From CAYPFY01 sp964410105 (lineage in GTDB: Bacteria > Bacteroidota > Ignavibacteria > UBA10030 > SZUA-254), in NCBI GenBank assembly GCA_964410105.1, contig CAYPFY010000010.1:1-64000 (forward strand): a DNA stretch of 64,000 bases. Direction: 5' to 3'. Below, in pieces: positions 1 through 8,496 of the stretch (the first letter of the stretch is position 1; each line of letters starts with the position of its first letter). The notes beneath the pieces are model-generated. The model was not told where the DNA came from. It saw nothing but the letters and a program-made list of their open reading frames with translations, and did not search any database. Both the position numbers and the translations under genes were made by a program.

Positions 1-21
1 ATTTCTACCCGGAGGTAGCAA

Positions 22-1347
22 TCAAATATTTACACACCTTTTGAAGATAACTCTGTTCACGCTGGTTTCAAGGTAGTCAATTAGGCTTTCTTGGCACATA
101 TAGTGAACAATCTCACGGGGAGTGTAATATGTTCCAAGTCCCTTCCGCCTGTTTTCCTCAATGAGATTCTCAAACACTTTCCCGAGCATCTCGGGATCGA
201 TTGCGACTTCTTTTTCGAGCGGCTCAGCTTCGTTCACCGTGAAGTTGTACCGGTCAAAGACATCAAGAACACCCGTGCCTGCCACGCCCTCTTCAATGAA
301 ATCGTTGTTAGTGAAAAATTTGTTCGCTAGAAGGATATCAGTCCTGCCCCAATCATAGTCGGCGAGTGGCTCAAATAGTCCGCCATTCAAGAATGGTATC
401 CGGCATTTAAAGCGACCATCCCACGCCTCGTGCCCACGGTCTGTAGCAAGCGTATCGTAAAAAAGCGGTTCAAGAATGTCATTAAAAAAATTATCGTACT
501 TCCCGTACTCCCCCTTGCAGAGCTTCCTGAGAAAATCACGCGGTCCGGTTCCCCATTCTTTGCCCTTCTCAACGCCAAGCCACCCTTTCTTTTGGAGAAA
601 GTATAGGAACACGATCTGTCCCATCAATTTCTTGGCGAAGTCAACCGTATTGACATCCTTTGATTTGAATTCCTCACGAATAGCTTTTTCCTTCTCGACC
701 AATTTTGCAAGCGCTTTGTTGATCTGTTCGAACAACTCGGCATACTTTGTGAAGAATTCTTTTGTAACAGATTCAACACTGAATGCCTCCTCAATATCTG
801 CAAGGGCGGGGTCGGTCTCGGTGTCCTCAAGAAGGGTGAGAAAACGAGATTGTGCCGTGTGAGAGCTTTCACCCTCACCCACGAGGTAGGAGAAACGACG
901 AGCAGGTGTCAGACGAGTCTCTACACCGACCTTACCCGACTCTTCTCTTACGGTCGCATAATCCATTTTCACGTAGGAGAACCGCCACTGTTGTTCCGTC
1001 GGGGAGACAAACGCCACCAGAGAAGCCTCTTTTTCGTCACGCGTTTTCAGATGATCTGCTACGAAGTTCCGGATGGCGGTGCGAGCACGTTCTAGCTTTG
1101 ATTCTTTTGTGAGATGAACAATAAGAACGTCTAGCTTTTCTTTCCCCGGTGATGTGTACGTTCCAAGTCGCTCGTAGTGTTGAACGTGAGGTTTGAATGC
1201 GTCCTTAACATACTGGTTGTTCCACACTTGTGCCTTTGATTCGTCTATGTGGTTCAGTACGTTGATGGCAAAAGTACGGAAGTGCGTCTTATCAAACGCA
1301 CGTGTAAACGTACTCTTGATAAGATCTCGTGCCTGATCGCGATTCAT
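22..1347 (-). CDS. Truncated Eco57I/PglX-like adenine-specific DNA methylase (N-terminal part)
   Basis: This 441-residue protein looks like the N-terminal regulatory part of a large restriction-type adenine methylase. The residues near 404-418 (YYTPREIVHYM) are the stretch that normally leads into the AdoMet-binding motif of Eco57I/PglX-type enzymes. The protein stops about 25 residues later, so the AdoMet motif and the NPPY catalytic motif are absent; family members usually exceed 900 residues. Its ATG overlaps the stop of the helicase gene as ATGA (1344-1347), so the two are translationally coupled. Just after the stop, CTACC-TCCG-GGTAG can form a small hairpin at the window edge. A truncation, frameshift or insertion junction are all possible. 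On its own it should not methylate DNA. Family assignment is fairly secure, the cause of truncation is not. Confidence 0.75.
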   Translation of the reverse strand: MNRDQARDLIKSTFTRAFDKTHFRTFAINVLNHIDESKAQVWNNQYVKDAFKPHVQHYERLGTYTSPGKEKLDVLIVHLTKESKLERARTAIRNFVADHLKTRDEKEASLVAFVSPTEQQWRFSYVKMDYATVREESGKVGVETRLTPARRFSYLVGEGESSHTAQSRFLTLLEDTETDPALADIEEAFSVESVTKEFFTKYAELFEQINKALAKLVEKEKAIREEFKSKDVNTVDFAKKLMGQIVFLYFLQKKGWLGVEKGKEWGTGPRDFLRKLCKGEYGKYDNFFNDILEPLFYDTLATDRGHEAWDGRFKCRIPFLNGGLFEPLADYDWGRTDILLANKFFTNNDFIEEGVAGTGVLDVFDRYNFTVNEAEPLEKEVAIDPEMLGKVFENLIEENRRKGLGTYYTPREIVHYMCQESLIDYLETSVNRVIFKRCVNI

Positions 1348-4300
1348 TTATTTTCCAGCAGGTAAGATGAAAGAATAACCTCTCTCGGGCTCAGTGCGTG
1401 TCCGTGCTGTTGCGCTCGAGTTGTTTGGAAGAACAATGGAGAAATGTCGCGACGTAGTATCCCCAATACCTTCAACGCATCGATTTCTTTCTTTAGTGCC
1501 TCCGCTACTTTTTTTGTTGTTGGCCGGGGAAGTGCACCATCTGTGAGGAGCTGGATCACTTTCTGAATGTAAAGCTCGTCGTCGTCGGTGTATCCGTGGT
1601 ACAAGCGAACCTCTTTCGCTTTGAGTCTCTTCAAGATATACGCATCGTTCGCGCTCCCCCTGTGCTTTGGAATAGCATCGTCAATCTCGGTACTCGTCGC
1701 TAATTCAAATGCCAGTCTGTTCTTCTCAAGCAGAGCGTAAAATTCTCGTGGGATGGTTTGCCGCGCCTCTGATGTGTCTGTTGGTTTCAGTGCTTTTGCT
1801 GCCGCAAAAAAGTCGAGCTCTGTGGGGGTATCGGTTCCACCCGGCGCAATGAAAAATTTATCAAGACGCCCTTGCCTGAAATAAGTAAGCAGAGATGGAA
1901 ACTGTTTGCCAAGACCCGCGGGCCAAATTGAAACGACCTTCGTCGATCGTGCCTTCTTAGGCAGGCGTTTGATGCGCGTAAAGAGCTCGGGTTGTTTGTC
2001 GCGCACCTCACGAATCTCAGTCAGGTATTCCAGTTCGCTTTCCTCCTCTTCGTCTTCGCCGGTGATTGTCTTCTTTGACGTGAGTTTTGCAAATAGATCG
2101 TGCGATTTTATTTCTTCCCCCTCGGTCAGAAGGCGGGCATCCGCACCCAACATTTCGATGAACGCATGAATCTTTGCCTCGGCTGCTTCTTTGAGCTTGA
2201 TGATATCGTTGCTTTCCTCTGTTGGGAAGAAATTGTATGTATGAATCGTATCGAATGCTGTATCGACCCGGTTCACACGGCCTACGCGTTGAATGAGGCG
2301 TGTCGGGTTCCACGGAATATCATAATTCACAACGACGTTGGATCGATGGAGGTTAACGCCTTCAGATAGCACTTCCGTTGCAACAAGGATCCGATAATCA
2401 TCTTTGGGTTGATAGGCTCTCGCATCGAAATTAGAAATAACTTGTTTCCGGATCGAGTCGTCCGAGCTTCCGGTGAATAGCAAAACAGCCGGCGTAATCT
2501 CGTCTTTGATTCGTTCAGCCAAATACTCCGCAGTCTCTTTTGACTCGGTGAAAATAATGATTTTGTTTTTCTTCAGCCGGGCTTCGCGTCGAAGAACTGT
2601 GCCAAAAGAATCCCATTTGGGGTCACGTTTAACGCCCTTCCAGAGCTCGTGAATTGTATGAAGGATTTTCAAGTCCGCCTCGAGCTCCTTGATGAAATCC
2701 TTATTGAAATCCTTTGAGTCGAATCGTTCAGCTTTGTCCGCTTCGATCAAGCGATCGATACCTTCCTGGTCATCGGTTTCCAGTAGATCAAAAATCTTGC
2801 CTATATGTTTCTTGCTAATATAAACGTGACCCTTGCGGTACTCTTCAATCACACGCTTGTAAGTCCAAATGAACCGATCAAGGCTCAAACGGAAAGCATG
2901 AAAGCTGCTCTCAAGCCGTTTGATGAGCAGAATCTTCATGAATTTTGCTAAGTTGCGTTGGCTTTGAATTTCGCGTTCCTCGCGCTTCCCCTCGTAGTAA
3001 GTAAGCGGTTTGTAACGAGCATATTTGAATTCCAGTGTCACGAGGCGCACCGTCTCGTTGAAGATATCGTTCTCGTGCTTACTGAACTTGTAGAAGAGCG
3101 GTTCTGGATCCGCCACTTCCGGAAATTTTAGTCCCTGCTTTGAGAGATCTTCCCCGTAATATTTTGTGATCTCATTGCGAGTCCTGCGAATCATCAGATG
3201 CTTAAGAACTTGCTCGCGTGTAGCTTTAGCATTTGATTGAACCGTTCCGAAATACTCTTCACGGTTCTGCTGCCGATCAAGGCCATTGAGGTTCTTGTGA
3301 AGCCGCGAGAAAAATGACTCGAGGTTTCGCACGTTTGGGATTGTGCTATTCTTGCCGTTTTGAAACAACTTGACCTGACTTAGAATATCGAACGGTGTGT
3401 TGTTGAGCGGCGTCGCTGAAACCAAGATTACGCGCTTGCCTCTGCAAATTTGGGCAAGCATTTCATAGGTTTGGTTTGTTTCGGTCCGGAATCTATGCGA
3501 CTCGTCTATGAAGACGTTTGAGTATTTAGAAACGTCTCGCTCAAGGAGATCCTCAAGTTTTCCGATTGACTCGAAGTCCGTATGGGGTACGCGAAAGTCA
3601 CCGAACACGTTGGGCCATGAGCCGCGGTTGTGTTTGTCGAGCAGGTGTGGAGGTGCAATGACGAGTGAGCGGCCATCTAGTTGTTGTGCCAACAACGCGG
3701 CCATGTATGTTTTGCCAAGTCCAACTACATCGGACAGGAATAGTCCCCCATATTCTTGCAACACCTTCCGCGCACTGAGGACCGCTTCTTCCTGATACTT
3801 GAGTCTCTTAAAACCTTCTGGTACATAGATGTCTTCAAGCTCACTTGGTCGGTTCAGTTCATCGCGGAAATACTCGTACAGGAACTTCAGATATAGTTCA
3901 AGTGGTGTGAAGTGTGCGAAGGGAGATCGATTGATTACGGTTTCTTCGTATGGCTTCGATACATCAACTGCTGTCGCCCACAACTCGTTAAATTTCGCAA
4001 TAGCAAACTCATAATCCGCACGACTCTTCAACTCGACATTGAATTCAAGGTTGTCCTGCAGCCCTGCCTGTGTGAGATTACTTGATCCGGTTATGACCCG
4101 TCCTTTATCCCGGTCCCCCTCGGCAAAGGTCATTATGTATACCTTCGCGTGGAGGTTTTCTTCGGGATGGGCTTTGATCTCTAACTTCCCCGATCGAACC
4201 CACTCAATGAACTTATGCACTCCCATCTCAACGTCGAGACTGTCTGGAGCTTTCTCGAGTTCTTCTAGCGCGGCCGTCGCAATCTGCTCTTTGGTCGATG

Positions 4301-4559
4301 CATGAGAATGTAGCTTCAGTTCTGTCTGTTCCCTCGCTCGCCGAAGAAGCTCGTATGCCGTGCGGTCGGTCTTCAAACCCACCAGGATTCGTATTTTCTC
4401 AACCTTCTCCAGAGCCGGATAAAGCTTGTAGAAGCCACTGATGAAGAAGTATCCGACCAGACAATCGAAGAGGCGTGTATCGTCCGTCAGTAACGCTCCA
4501 AAACGATCCCGGAGAGTCTTACCCGCCTGGTTCGTGAGAAAGGTTAGATCAGAGGACAT
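1344..4559 (-). CDS. PLD-domain SNF2/DEAD-like helicase of a restriction/defence operon
   Basis: A 1071-residue protein joining an N-terminal phospholipase-D-like nuclease domain to a superfamily 2 helicase. The PLD half-motif is seen as HAKVYIM near residue 137 followed by GSSNLTQ near 158. The helicase has Walker A GLGKT (280-284), DESH (352-355), SATPLNN (near 384) and the arginine-finger motif QRVGRVNRVD. A C-terminal region of about 250 residues follows, with no motif I can name. The gene is first in a minus-strand operon and overlaps the truncated methylase by four bases. Helicase plus methylase points to restriction or phage defence acting on DNA, in the broad style of BREX, DISARM or type ISP systems, but I cannot place it in one of them. 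The divergent gap to the antitoxin gene (4560-4727) should hold its promoter. Confidence 0.85.
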   Translation of the reverse strand: MSSDLTFLTNQAGKTLRDRFGALLTDDTRLFDCLVGYFFISGFYKLYPALEKVEKIRILVGLKTDRTAYELLRRAREQTELKLHSHASTKEQIATAALEELEKAPDSLDVEMGVHKFIEWVRSGKLEIKAHPEENLHAKVYIMTFAEGDRDKGRVITGSSNLTQAGLQDNLEFNVELKSRADYEFAIAKFNELWATAVDVSKPYEETVINRSPFAHFTPLELYLKFLYEYFRDELNRPSELEDIYVPEGFKRLKYQEEAVLSARKVLQEYGGLFLSDVVGLGKTYMAALLAQQLDGRSLVIAPPHLLDKHNRGSWPNVFGDFRVPHTDFESIGKLEDLLERDVSKYSNVFIDESHRFRTETNQTYEMLAQICRGKRVILVSATPLNNTPFDILSQVKLFQNGKNSTIPNVRNLESFFSRLHKNLNGLDRQQNREEYFGTVQSNAKATREQVLKHLMIRRTRNEITKYYGEDLSKQGLKFPEVADPEPLFYKFSKHENDIFNETVRLVTLEFKYARYKPLTYYEGKREEREIQSQRNLAKFMKILLIKRLESSFHAFRLSLDRFIWTYKRVIEEYRKGHVYISKKHIGKIFDLLETDDQEGIDRLIEADKAERFDSKDFNKDFIKELEADLKILHTIHELWKGVKRDPKWDSFGTVLRREARLKKNKIIIFTESKETAEYLAERIKDEITPAVLLFTGSSDDSIRKQVISNFDARAYQPKDDYRILVATEVLSEGVNLHRSNVVVNYDIPWNPTRLIQRVGRVNRVDTAFDTIHTYNFFPTEESNDIIKLKEAAEAKIHAFIEMLGADARLLTEGEEIKSHDLFAKLTSKKTITGEDEEEESELEYLTEIREVRDKQPELFTRIKRLPKKARSTKVVSIWPAGLGKQFPSLLTYFRQGRLDKFFIAPGGTDTPTELDFFAAAKALKPTDTSEARQTIPREFYALLEKNRLAFELATSTEIDDAIPKHRGSANDAYILKRLKAKEVRLYHGYTDDDELYIQKVIQLLTDGALPRPTTKKVAEALKKEIDALKVLGILRRDISPLFFQTTRAQQHGHALSPREVILSSYLLENK

Positions 4560-4727
4560 CGAAATTCAATCTTGGTTTCTGTCATATCGCTGTGCCAAAT
4601 TTTCCACCTACAGTTTTTGTTCCCTTGACTTTCTCCTGATACACTGCTATATTCAAAGCGTTCAATGTTAATCAATTGAATTGAAATAATCAACTGTCGT
4701 CAACCTTACAACTTTCAATGATTGGTT

Positions 4728-5027
4728 ATGCCCACAAAAACTATGGTTAATCGACTCCCGCTCACAAAGGCGCGTGTTAACCTCGGCGCCCTCATCAGGC
4801 GCGTCCATAACAACAAGGAGCACTTCATTCTCGAAAAGGACGGTATTCCTGTTGCTGCTCTTCTGGACGTGGACGAGTACGAAGACTATCTCGACTCGCA
4901 AGACCCCGATCTCAAAGAGCAGATCAAAGAAGGACACGAAGAGTACCGCCAGGGCAAGCTCACTGAGGATATCGATACCTTCCTTACGAAGCTCAAGGCG
5001 AAACCCAAGAAGCGCTCGACCAAGTGA
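4728..5027 (+). CDS. Phd/YefM-family antitoxin
   Basis: A 99-residue antitoxin. The N-terminal part (LTKARVNLGALIRRV, then FILEKDGIPVAALLDVDEYE) is the typical Phd/YefM fold that dimerises and binds its own promoter. The charged C-terminal third (DPDLKEQIKEGHEEYRQGK) would wrap the toxin. I chose the ATG at 4728; a TTG two codons earlier and an ATG five codons later are possible, and no clear Shine-Dalgarno decides. It lies 12 bases upstream of the toxin gene, the usual antitoxin-first order. Autoregulation at the divergent 4560-4727 region is expected for the family and is an inference here. Confidence 0.88.
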   Translation: MPTKTMVNRLPLTKARVNLGALIRRVHNNKEHFILEKDGIPVAALLDVDEYEDYLDSQDPDLKEQIKEGHEEYRQGKLTEDIDTFLTKLKAKPKKRSTK

Positions 5028-5039
5028 CCGTCCTGCGCT

Positions 5040-5324
5040 ATGCCTGAAGTCTTCCGCCTCCTCCCATCATCACGCTTCAAGCGTGACTTCGAAGAGATAT
5101 ACAAACGAAACGCTGCTATCGTCCGTCAGATCGAGCCGATTAAGATAATCTTATCCCACGATCCTTACAACCGTAGCCGCCGCTACGACATTAAGAAGCT
5201 CAAGGACGTTTCGCAGGGTGAGGGTCAGTATCGCATTCGGTCCGGCAAGTACCGCCTCCGCTACGACATCACCGGCGATGACGTTGTTCTCTACTCATTC
5301 AAATATCGCAAGGAGGCATACTGA
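5040..5324 (+). CDS. RelE/ParE-superfamily toxin
   Basis: A 94-residue basic toxin of the RelE/ParE fold. The start (FRLLPSSRFKRDFEEI), the central YRIRSGKYRLRYDI strand-turn-strand and the ending YSFKYRKEAY match the family's layout. RelE members cleave mRNA in the ribosome and ParE members poison gyrase; the arginine and tyrosine residues in the last two strands look RelE-like, but this cannot be settled by eye. It follows the antitoxin gene by 12 bases and is surely co-transcribed. Toxin-antitoxin pairs commonly sit beside restriction systems and integrases, as here. Length is normal for the family and nothing suggests inactivation. Confidence 0.88.
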   Translation: MPEVFRLLPSSRFKRDFEEIYKRNAAIVRQIEPIKIILSHDPYNRSRRYDIKKLKDVSQGEGQYRIRSGKYRLRYDITGDDVVLYSFKYRKEAY

Positions 5325-6009
5325 AGCATGAGCCCCTTTTTCAACTCCTATGGCAACAACCATCGTTTTCGCAAATTAAAAAACCTGAAATAGTCTACGA
5401 TAGAAGGATTGCTCGAGATCAGCACTAGTAGGCCGGACAGAAGGTCCAACCCCAAGCTGTTCCGAGATGAACTATGATCAGTTAGATGGATTTCGCTTAT
5501 CTGGAGAAAAAAACCAAATTGTGGATAGCATGGAAAGTAATCAATGCCGAGCCCAATGAGTCCAATGCTTCGTTCGAATGAGAAAATCCCCCGAGGTGAA
5601 AACGCACACTATAGAAGTAGCGTTTTATGAGCTTGTGGGTCTACCGCGTTGCAATTGGTGATACCGCCAACTAACTCCTCCCCCACGAGTAATTCATCCC
5701 TTCACAGAACGGCTCGCGGATCTTACTCAATTCCCGAATAATTGTCAACAAGTATCCAGGATGGGTACTGGCTCAGTTTGTCGTGAAGCATTTTGATATC
5801 ACAAAGGGTGGCTGGCATCACTTTACCTTGGTTTTATCCCTAGAGTTGCTTTCTACTCTCCCGATCTTACCCGCAGTCTCCCTACCTCCTCGATTACATC
5901 GCCGATGTTCTAAATGACCCGCGTGACTGCGCATACCAAACTTTGCACCAGCGTCTGGGACTGATGCTTAATTTGCCAACCATCACGATTTTGCGGTTAT
6001 TTCAGCAGC
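5325..6009. other. Gene-free stretch between toxin and island end
   Basis: About 685 bases with no convincing reading frame on either strand. No tRNA 3' half, terminator with a T-run or recognisable transposase remnant was found. It separates the toxin-antitoxin pair from the first recombinase and could be the left junction of the island. Confidence 0.5.
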
Positions 6010-6028
6010 TGCTAACAGCTGTGCTAAC
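6010..6028 (-). repeat. Paired GTTAGCA heptamers, left copy
   Basis: The plus strand has TGCTAAC at 6010-6016 and again at 6022-6028, a 12-base period. Read on the minus strand this is GTTAGCA, five bases, GTTAGCA. The same pair with the same 12-base period occurs at 18651-18669 in the opposite orientation. The left copy lies 15 bases downstream of the first recombinase gene. They could be recombinase arm-type binding sites or element ends. Confidence 0.6.
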
Positions 6029-6043
6029 GCGTGACAATCTGTG

Positions 6044-7045
6044 TCAGTTGAAATTCGGGAGGGCGCTTATCGCAGAGAATAAAGTCTCATCCCTGATATG
6101 AGTATATATGTCGGTCGTTCGAACCGAAGTATGGCCGGCGATACGACGTATATACTCCTGGGGGACCCCTTTATTGGCCAGGAAGGATACGCCCGTGTGG
6201 CGAAGTGAATGAAAATGGATCGTGTCGTCGAGTTCTGCCCGCCGCACATATTTTTTGAATTTATGCGAGACCGATGAGCCGATTAACCCGGCACCGAGAG
6301 AGTTCGCGAACACGAGCCTCGACTTTCGACGTCGTTCGCTGAGAAAGGTGAACACCCACTCATTCATGGGGACATGGCGGCTTCGTCCTCCCTTTACCCG
6401 GAATTCCTTCTTGTTTTTCACATGTATCATCCGTGAGCGTAAATCGATGTCATCCCACTCGAGGTGCACAAGCTCGCCAAGCCGCAACATCGTGTAAGCT
6501 GCAAATATCACCAGATTCCTGAACTCCGTGTCATCGATCATGAGTAGAAGTCTCTGAAAGTCGGGCTCGGAGAGTGAGGCCCCTTCTTTTTCCGGGACTC
6601 GAACCAGTTTCATTCCCGCAAATGGATTTTCCTGTATAAATTTCAGCCGAAGTGCTTCATTGAAAGCTGCCCGAAGAGTTCTGAGATCAATGTTTACGGT
6701 TACCCCAGAAACTTCCCGCGATCTTAACGCTTTGAACCGTTCAACGTCGATGGGGAGATACGAGCCCATCGCTTCGTCGCCACAAAGGCGGATGAAGGTT
6801 TTTAGAGCGCCCACATAAATGGCAATAGTTCCCTCTTGAAAGTTCAGGCGGGCAATCTCCTGGAAGTCCTTCAAAAAATGCGAAAGTCTGTATACGGTGT
6901 TCCGCTCAACTTCCCGGGACAGACATTCGTACGAGTTTCGTGCCTGATCCAAATCCCGCGATTTGAGGCTGCGCCAGACACGTTTGCCCTTAGAGGAATA
7001 AACCCCATAATATACGCCATTAGATCGTCTGAGAAGGCACCCCAT
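6044..7045 (-). CDS. Tyrosine recombinase/integrase (left copy)
   Basis: A 333-residue phage-type tyrosine recombinase. The catalytic set is visible: arginine in YTMLRLGEL, lysine in the VKNKKEFRVKGG hairpin, HSLRH for the second His-Arg pair, AGHTSVRTTDIYTH with the third histidine and the nucleophilic tyrosine. An N-terminal SAM-like DNA-binding domain precedes it. The ATG at 7045 aligns with the start of its paralogue at 18633 (both continue RRSNGV or QRSNGV), so I prefer it over an ATG seven codons upstream; neither has a strong Shine-Dalgarno. It is clearly homologous to the right-hand recombinase over its whole length. It should catalyse integration or excision. Paired GTTAGCA repeats lie 15 bases past its stop. 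Confidence 0.92.
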   Translation of the reverse strand: MGCLLRRSNGVYYGVYSSKGKRVWRSLKSRDLDQARNSYECLSREVERNTVYRLSHFLKDFQEIARLNFQEGTIAIYVGALKTFIRLCGDEAMGSYLPIDVERFKALRSREVSGVTVNIDLRTLRAAFNEALRLKFIQENPFAGMKLVRVPEKEGASLSEPDFQRLLLMIDDTEFRNLVIFAAYTMLRLGELVHLEWDDIDLRSRMIHVKNKKEFRVKGGRSRHVPMNEWVFTFLSERRRKSRLVFANSLGAGLIGSSVSHKFKKYVRRAELDDTIHFHSLRHTGVSFLANKGVPQEYIRRIAGHTSVRTTDIYTHIRDETLFSAISALPNFN

Positions 7046-7212
7046 TAATGTTCCGGAATCGCGCATTGATGTGTCGGCATTGCACGTGTCATCTCTTCAG
7101 TCCAAACCCGGTGGGCGTCTCCGTAGCTTCCAGCGTCCGCCTCATCGTGGTAGGAATACTTTGCCTCATGAAATTCTCCGCCCCCTGATAACTCGATTGT
7201 GCCGCCCTGGAT

Positions 7213-7560
7213 TCATTGACTCTGCTCGTCCGGAATGGTCGGCCCATCTGTTTGTGGCGGGATGAGAATAACAGGGAATGGTTTGTCCGTCTCCGGTAGC
7301 GAATCATTAATCACCTGAGCCGGTTTGCCAAACCTATATTCGAGAAGAATCTTAATCGCGTTCGGATCAGGCTTTTCTGTGTAGATTGTCACTCGACCCC
7401 CTTTCCTGGCAGCAACCCGGACCCCTCGGGCGAGTTCGCCAAGTTTTGAAACGATCTCATGCATGTCGATGCAGCTATCGATAATTTCCTTGATAGCCTG
7501 AGTGCTTTTGTTGGGTCTTCCTTTCCGCGACCCGCCGCCCGTTTTTCTTCCCTTAGCCAT
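7213..7560 (-). CDS. Small basic protein, phage/terminase-neighbour type
   Basis: A 115-residue protein. The first 25 residues (AKGRKTGGGSRKGRPNKST) are very basic and glycine-rich with a KGRPNK element, as in small proteins often found beside phage terminase genes and in DUF5681-like families. A predicted helical middle (AIKEIIDSCIDMHEIVSKLGELARG) and a proline-rich tail follow. DNA binding is plausible from the charge, but no function can be assigned. It lies upstream of the left recombinase on the same strand with a 167-base gap. Similarity to phage small terminase proteins is from memory of N-terminal patterns only. Confidence 0.5.
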   Translation of the reverse strand: MAKGRKTGGGSRKGRPNKSTQAIKEIIDSCIDMHEIVSKLGELARGVRVAARKGGRVTIYTEKPDPNAIKILLEYRFGKPAQVINDSLPETDKPFPVILIPPQTDGPTIPDEQSQ

Positions 7561-7736
7561 CTCACTTCATCTCATTTTGCGACCCGAACCTTCATAGCCG
7601 GACCCCAGAAGGCGATTCTGGGGCAATCACCAGACGTTGGGATTGCTTCGAATCTTGACTATTCCCGAGCACCCCACTCCTTCTGTTGGTCATTGGAGAA
7701 TGCGCTGGCAGCATCTTAAGCCGATCGGAAGTGGTG

Positions 7737-7967
7737 TCACCTCTTTGACCGGCGGTCAAATTTCCATCGATTGCGTTTGAACTCTCGGCGCGTTTCGTCT
7801 TCAACATCGCTCCGAACGCCCATTGAGAGTAGCTGTTTGCGTTCAGACGCGGCGCGCTGATTTTCTTCCAGGTGGTGACGCAGGTTCATGGTCTTTCTCC
7901 ATCTCCGCGCTTCCTTGATTCTCTCCTCCCTTGATTTAAGATGCTTTCCCATTTCATCAGTCTCCAC
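7737..7967 (-). CDS. Hypothetical small charged protein
   Basis: A 76-residue, very charged, mostly helical protein with many Arg, Lys and Glu residues and a basic C-terminus (FKRNRWKFDRRSKR). I do not recognise a family. The GTG at 7967 has AGAAGG at a good distance upstream on the minus strand. An internal ATG six codons later also has GGAG nearby, so either start could be used. It is encoded on the same strand as the left recombinase and the basic protein at 7213-7560. A 17-base palindrome lies about 63 bases upstream. It may be a small regulator of the island, but this is inference. Confidence 0.45.
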   Translation of the reverse strand: METDEMGKHLKSREERIKEARRWRKTMNLRHHLEENQRAASERKQLLSMGVRSDVEDETRREFKRNRWKFDRRSKR

Positions 7968-8496
7968 AAGTCCTTCTGTACTGATCGGTTTCTAGTTACC
8001 CCAGAGGGATGCGAGCGCACTATACCCGCGGCTCGACGTTCGAGCCATTAGCCCAGGGAGCGTCCAAACCTATTCGGTTTTCGTTCTCAAAATGTCACCC
8101 CGTCGGGAAGCTCACGCCTTTTATTGCCAACCAGGTTTTGACTGGGGCCTTCGTTCAGTCCAGAAAACACGAGAGTACCTTTCGCCCTGTGCGACATTTA
8201 CTCTCTCCCGATTGACACCCGTCTCTTGCGAGAAAGGCCGCGGGTGCGAAGACCCATCCTTAACGGAAATCTGGATCTTCTGTTGTCTCATCCTACTAGC
8301 CGAATAAGATGTTCATAGTGCATTACCCCATGCCCGTGACGAAGGCATTCAAGACTTTTCTGTGACCCGTGATCCTTGCGCAGCTTGAATGGTCAGATTA
8401 GAATTAATTGATCTCATAGAAATAAAAATCCCCACCGTTAAATTACCTGACGGAAGGGATGCCCGCAACAACAAAAACTGTATTATGAGAGTCTAG
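7968..8496. other. Gene-free stretch with one palindrome
   Basis: About 530 bases with only short, overlapping frames that show no family signature or ribosome-binding site. Apart from the palindrome at 8030-8046 I see nothing that can be named. It should carry the promoter of the minus-strand gene starting at 7967. Confidence 0.4.
8030..8046. promoter_or_regulatory. Perfect 7-3-7 palindrome, possible operator
   Basis: GGCTCGA, CGT, TCGAGCC forms a perfect inverted repeat with a three-base spacer in the gene-free stretch upstream of the small charged protein gene. The size fits a dimeric repressor site. It is not a tRNA T-arm, since the loop lacks the conserved TTCRA pattern on both strands. 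The binding protein is unknown. Confidence 0.35.

Noticed and set aside
22..4559. Naming the operon as a known BREX, DISARM or type ISP system
   Set aside because: The hallmark partner genes of these systems are not visible and the methylase is cut, so only a general restriction-like label is supported.
5398..5415. TAGAAGG followed by GCTC, like the broken tRNA-Arg anticodon region
   Set aside because: Only seven bases match in a row, there is no tRNA 3' half beside it, and the match is likely chance. It was considered as a left attachment site.
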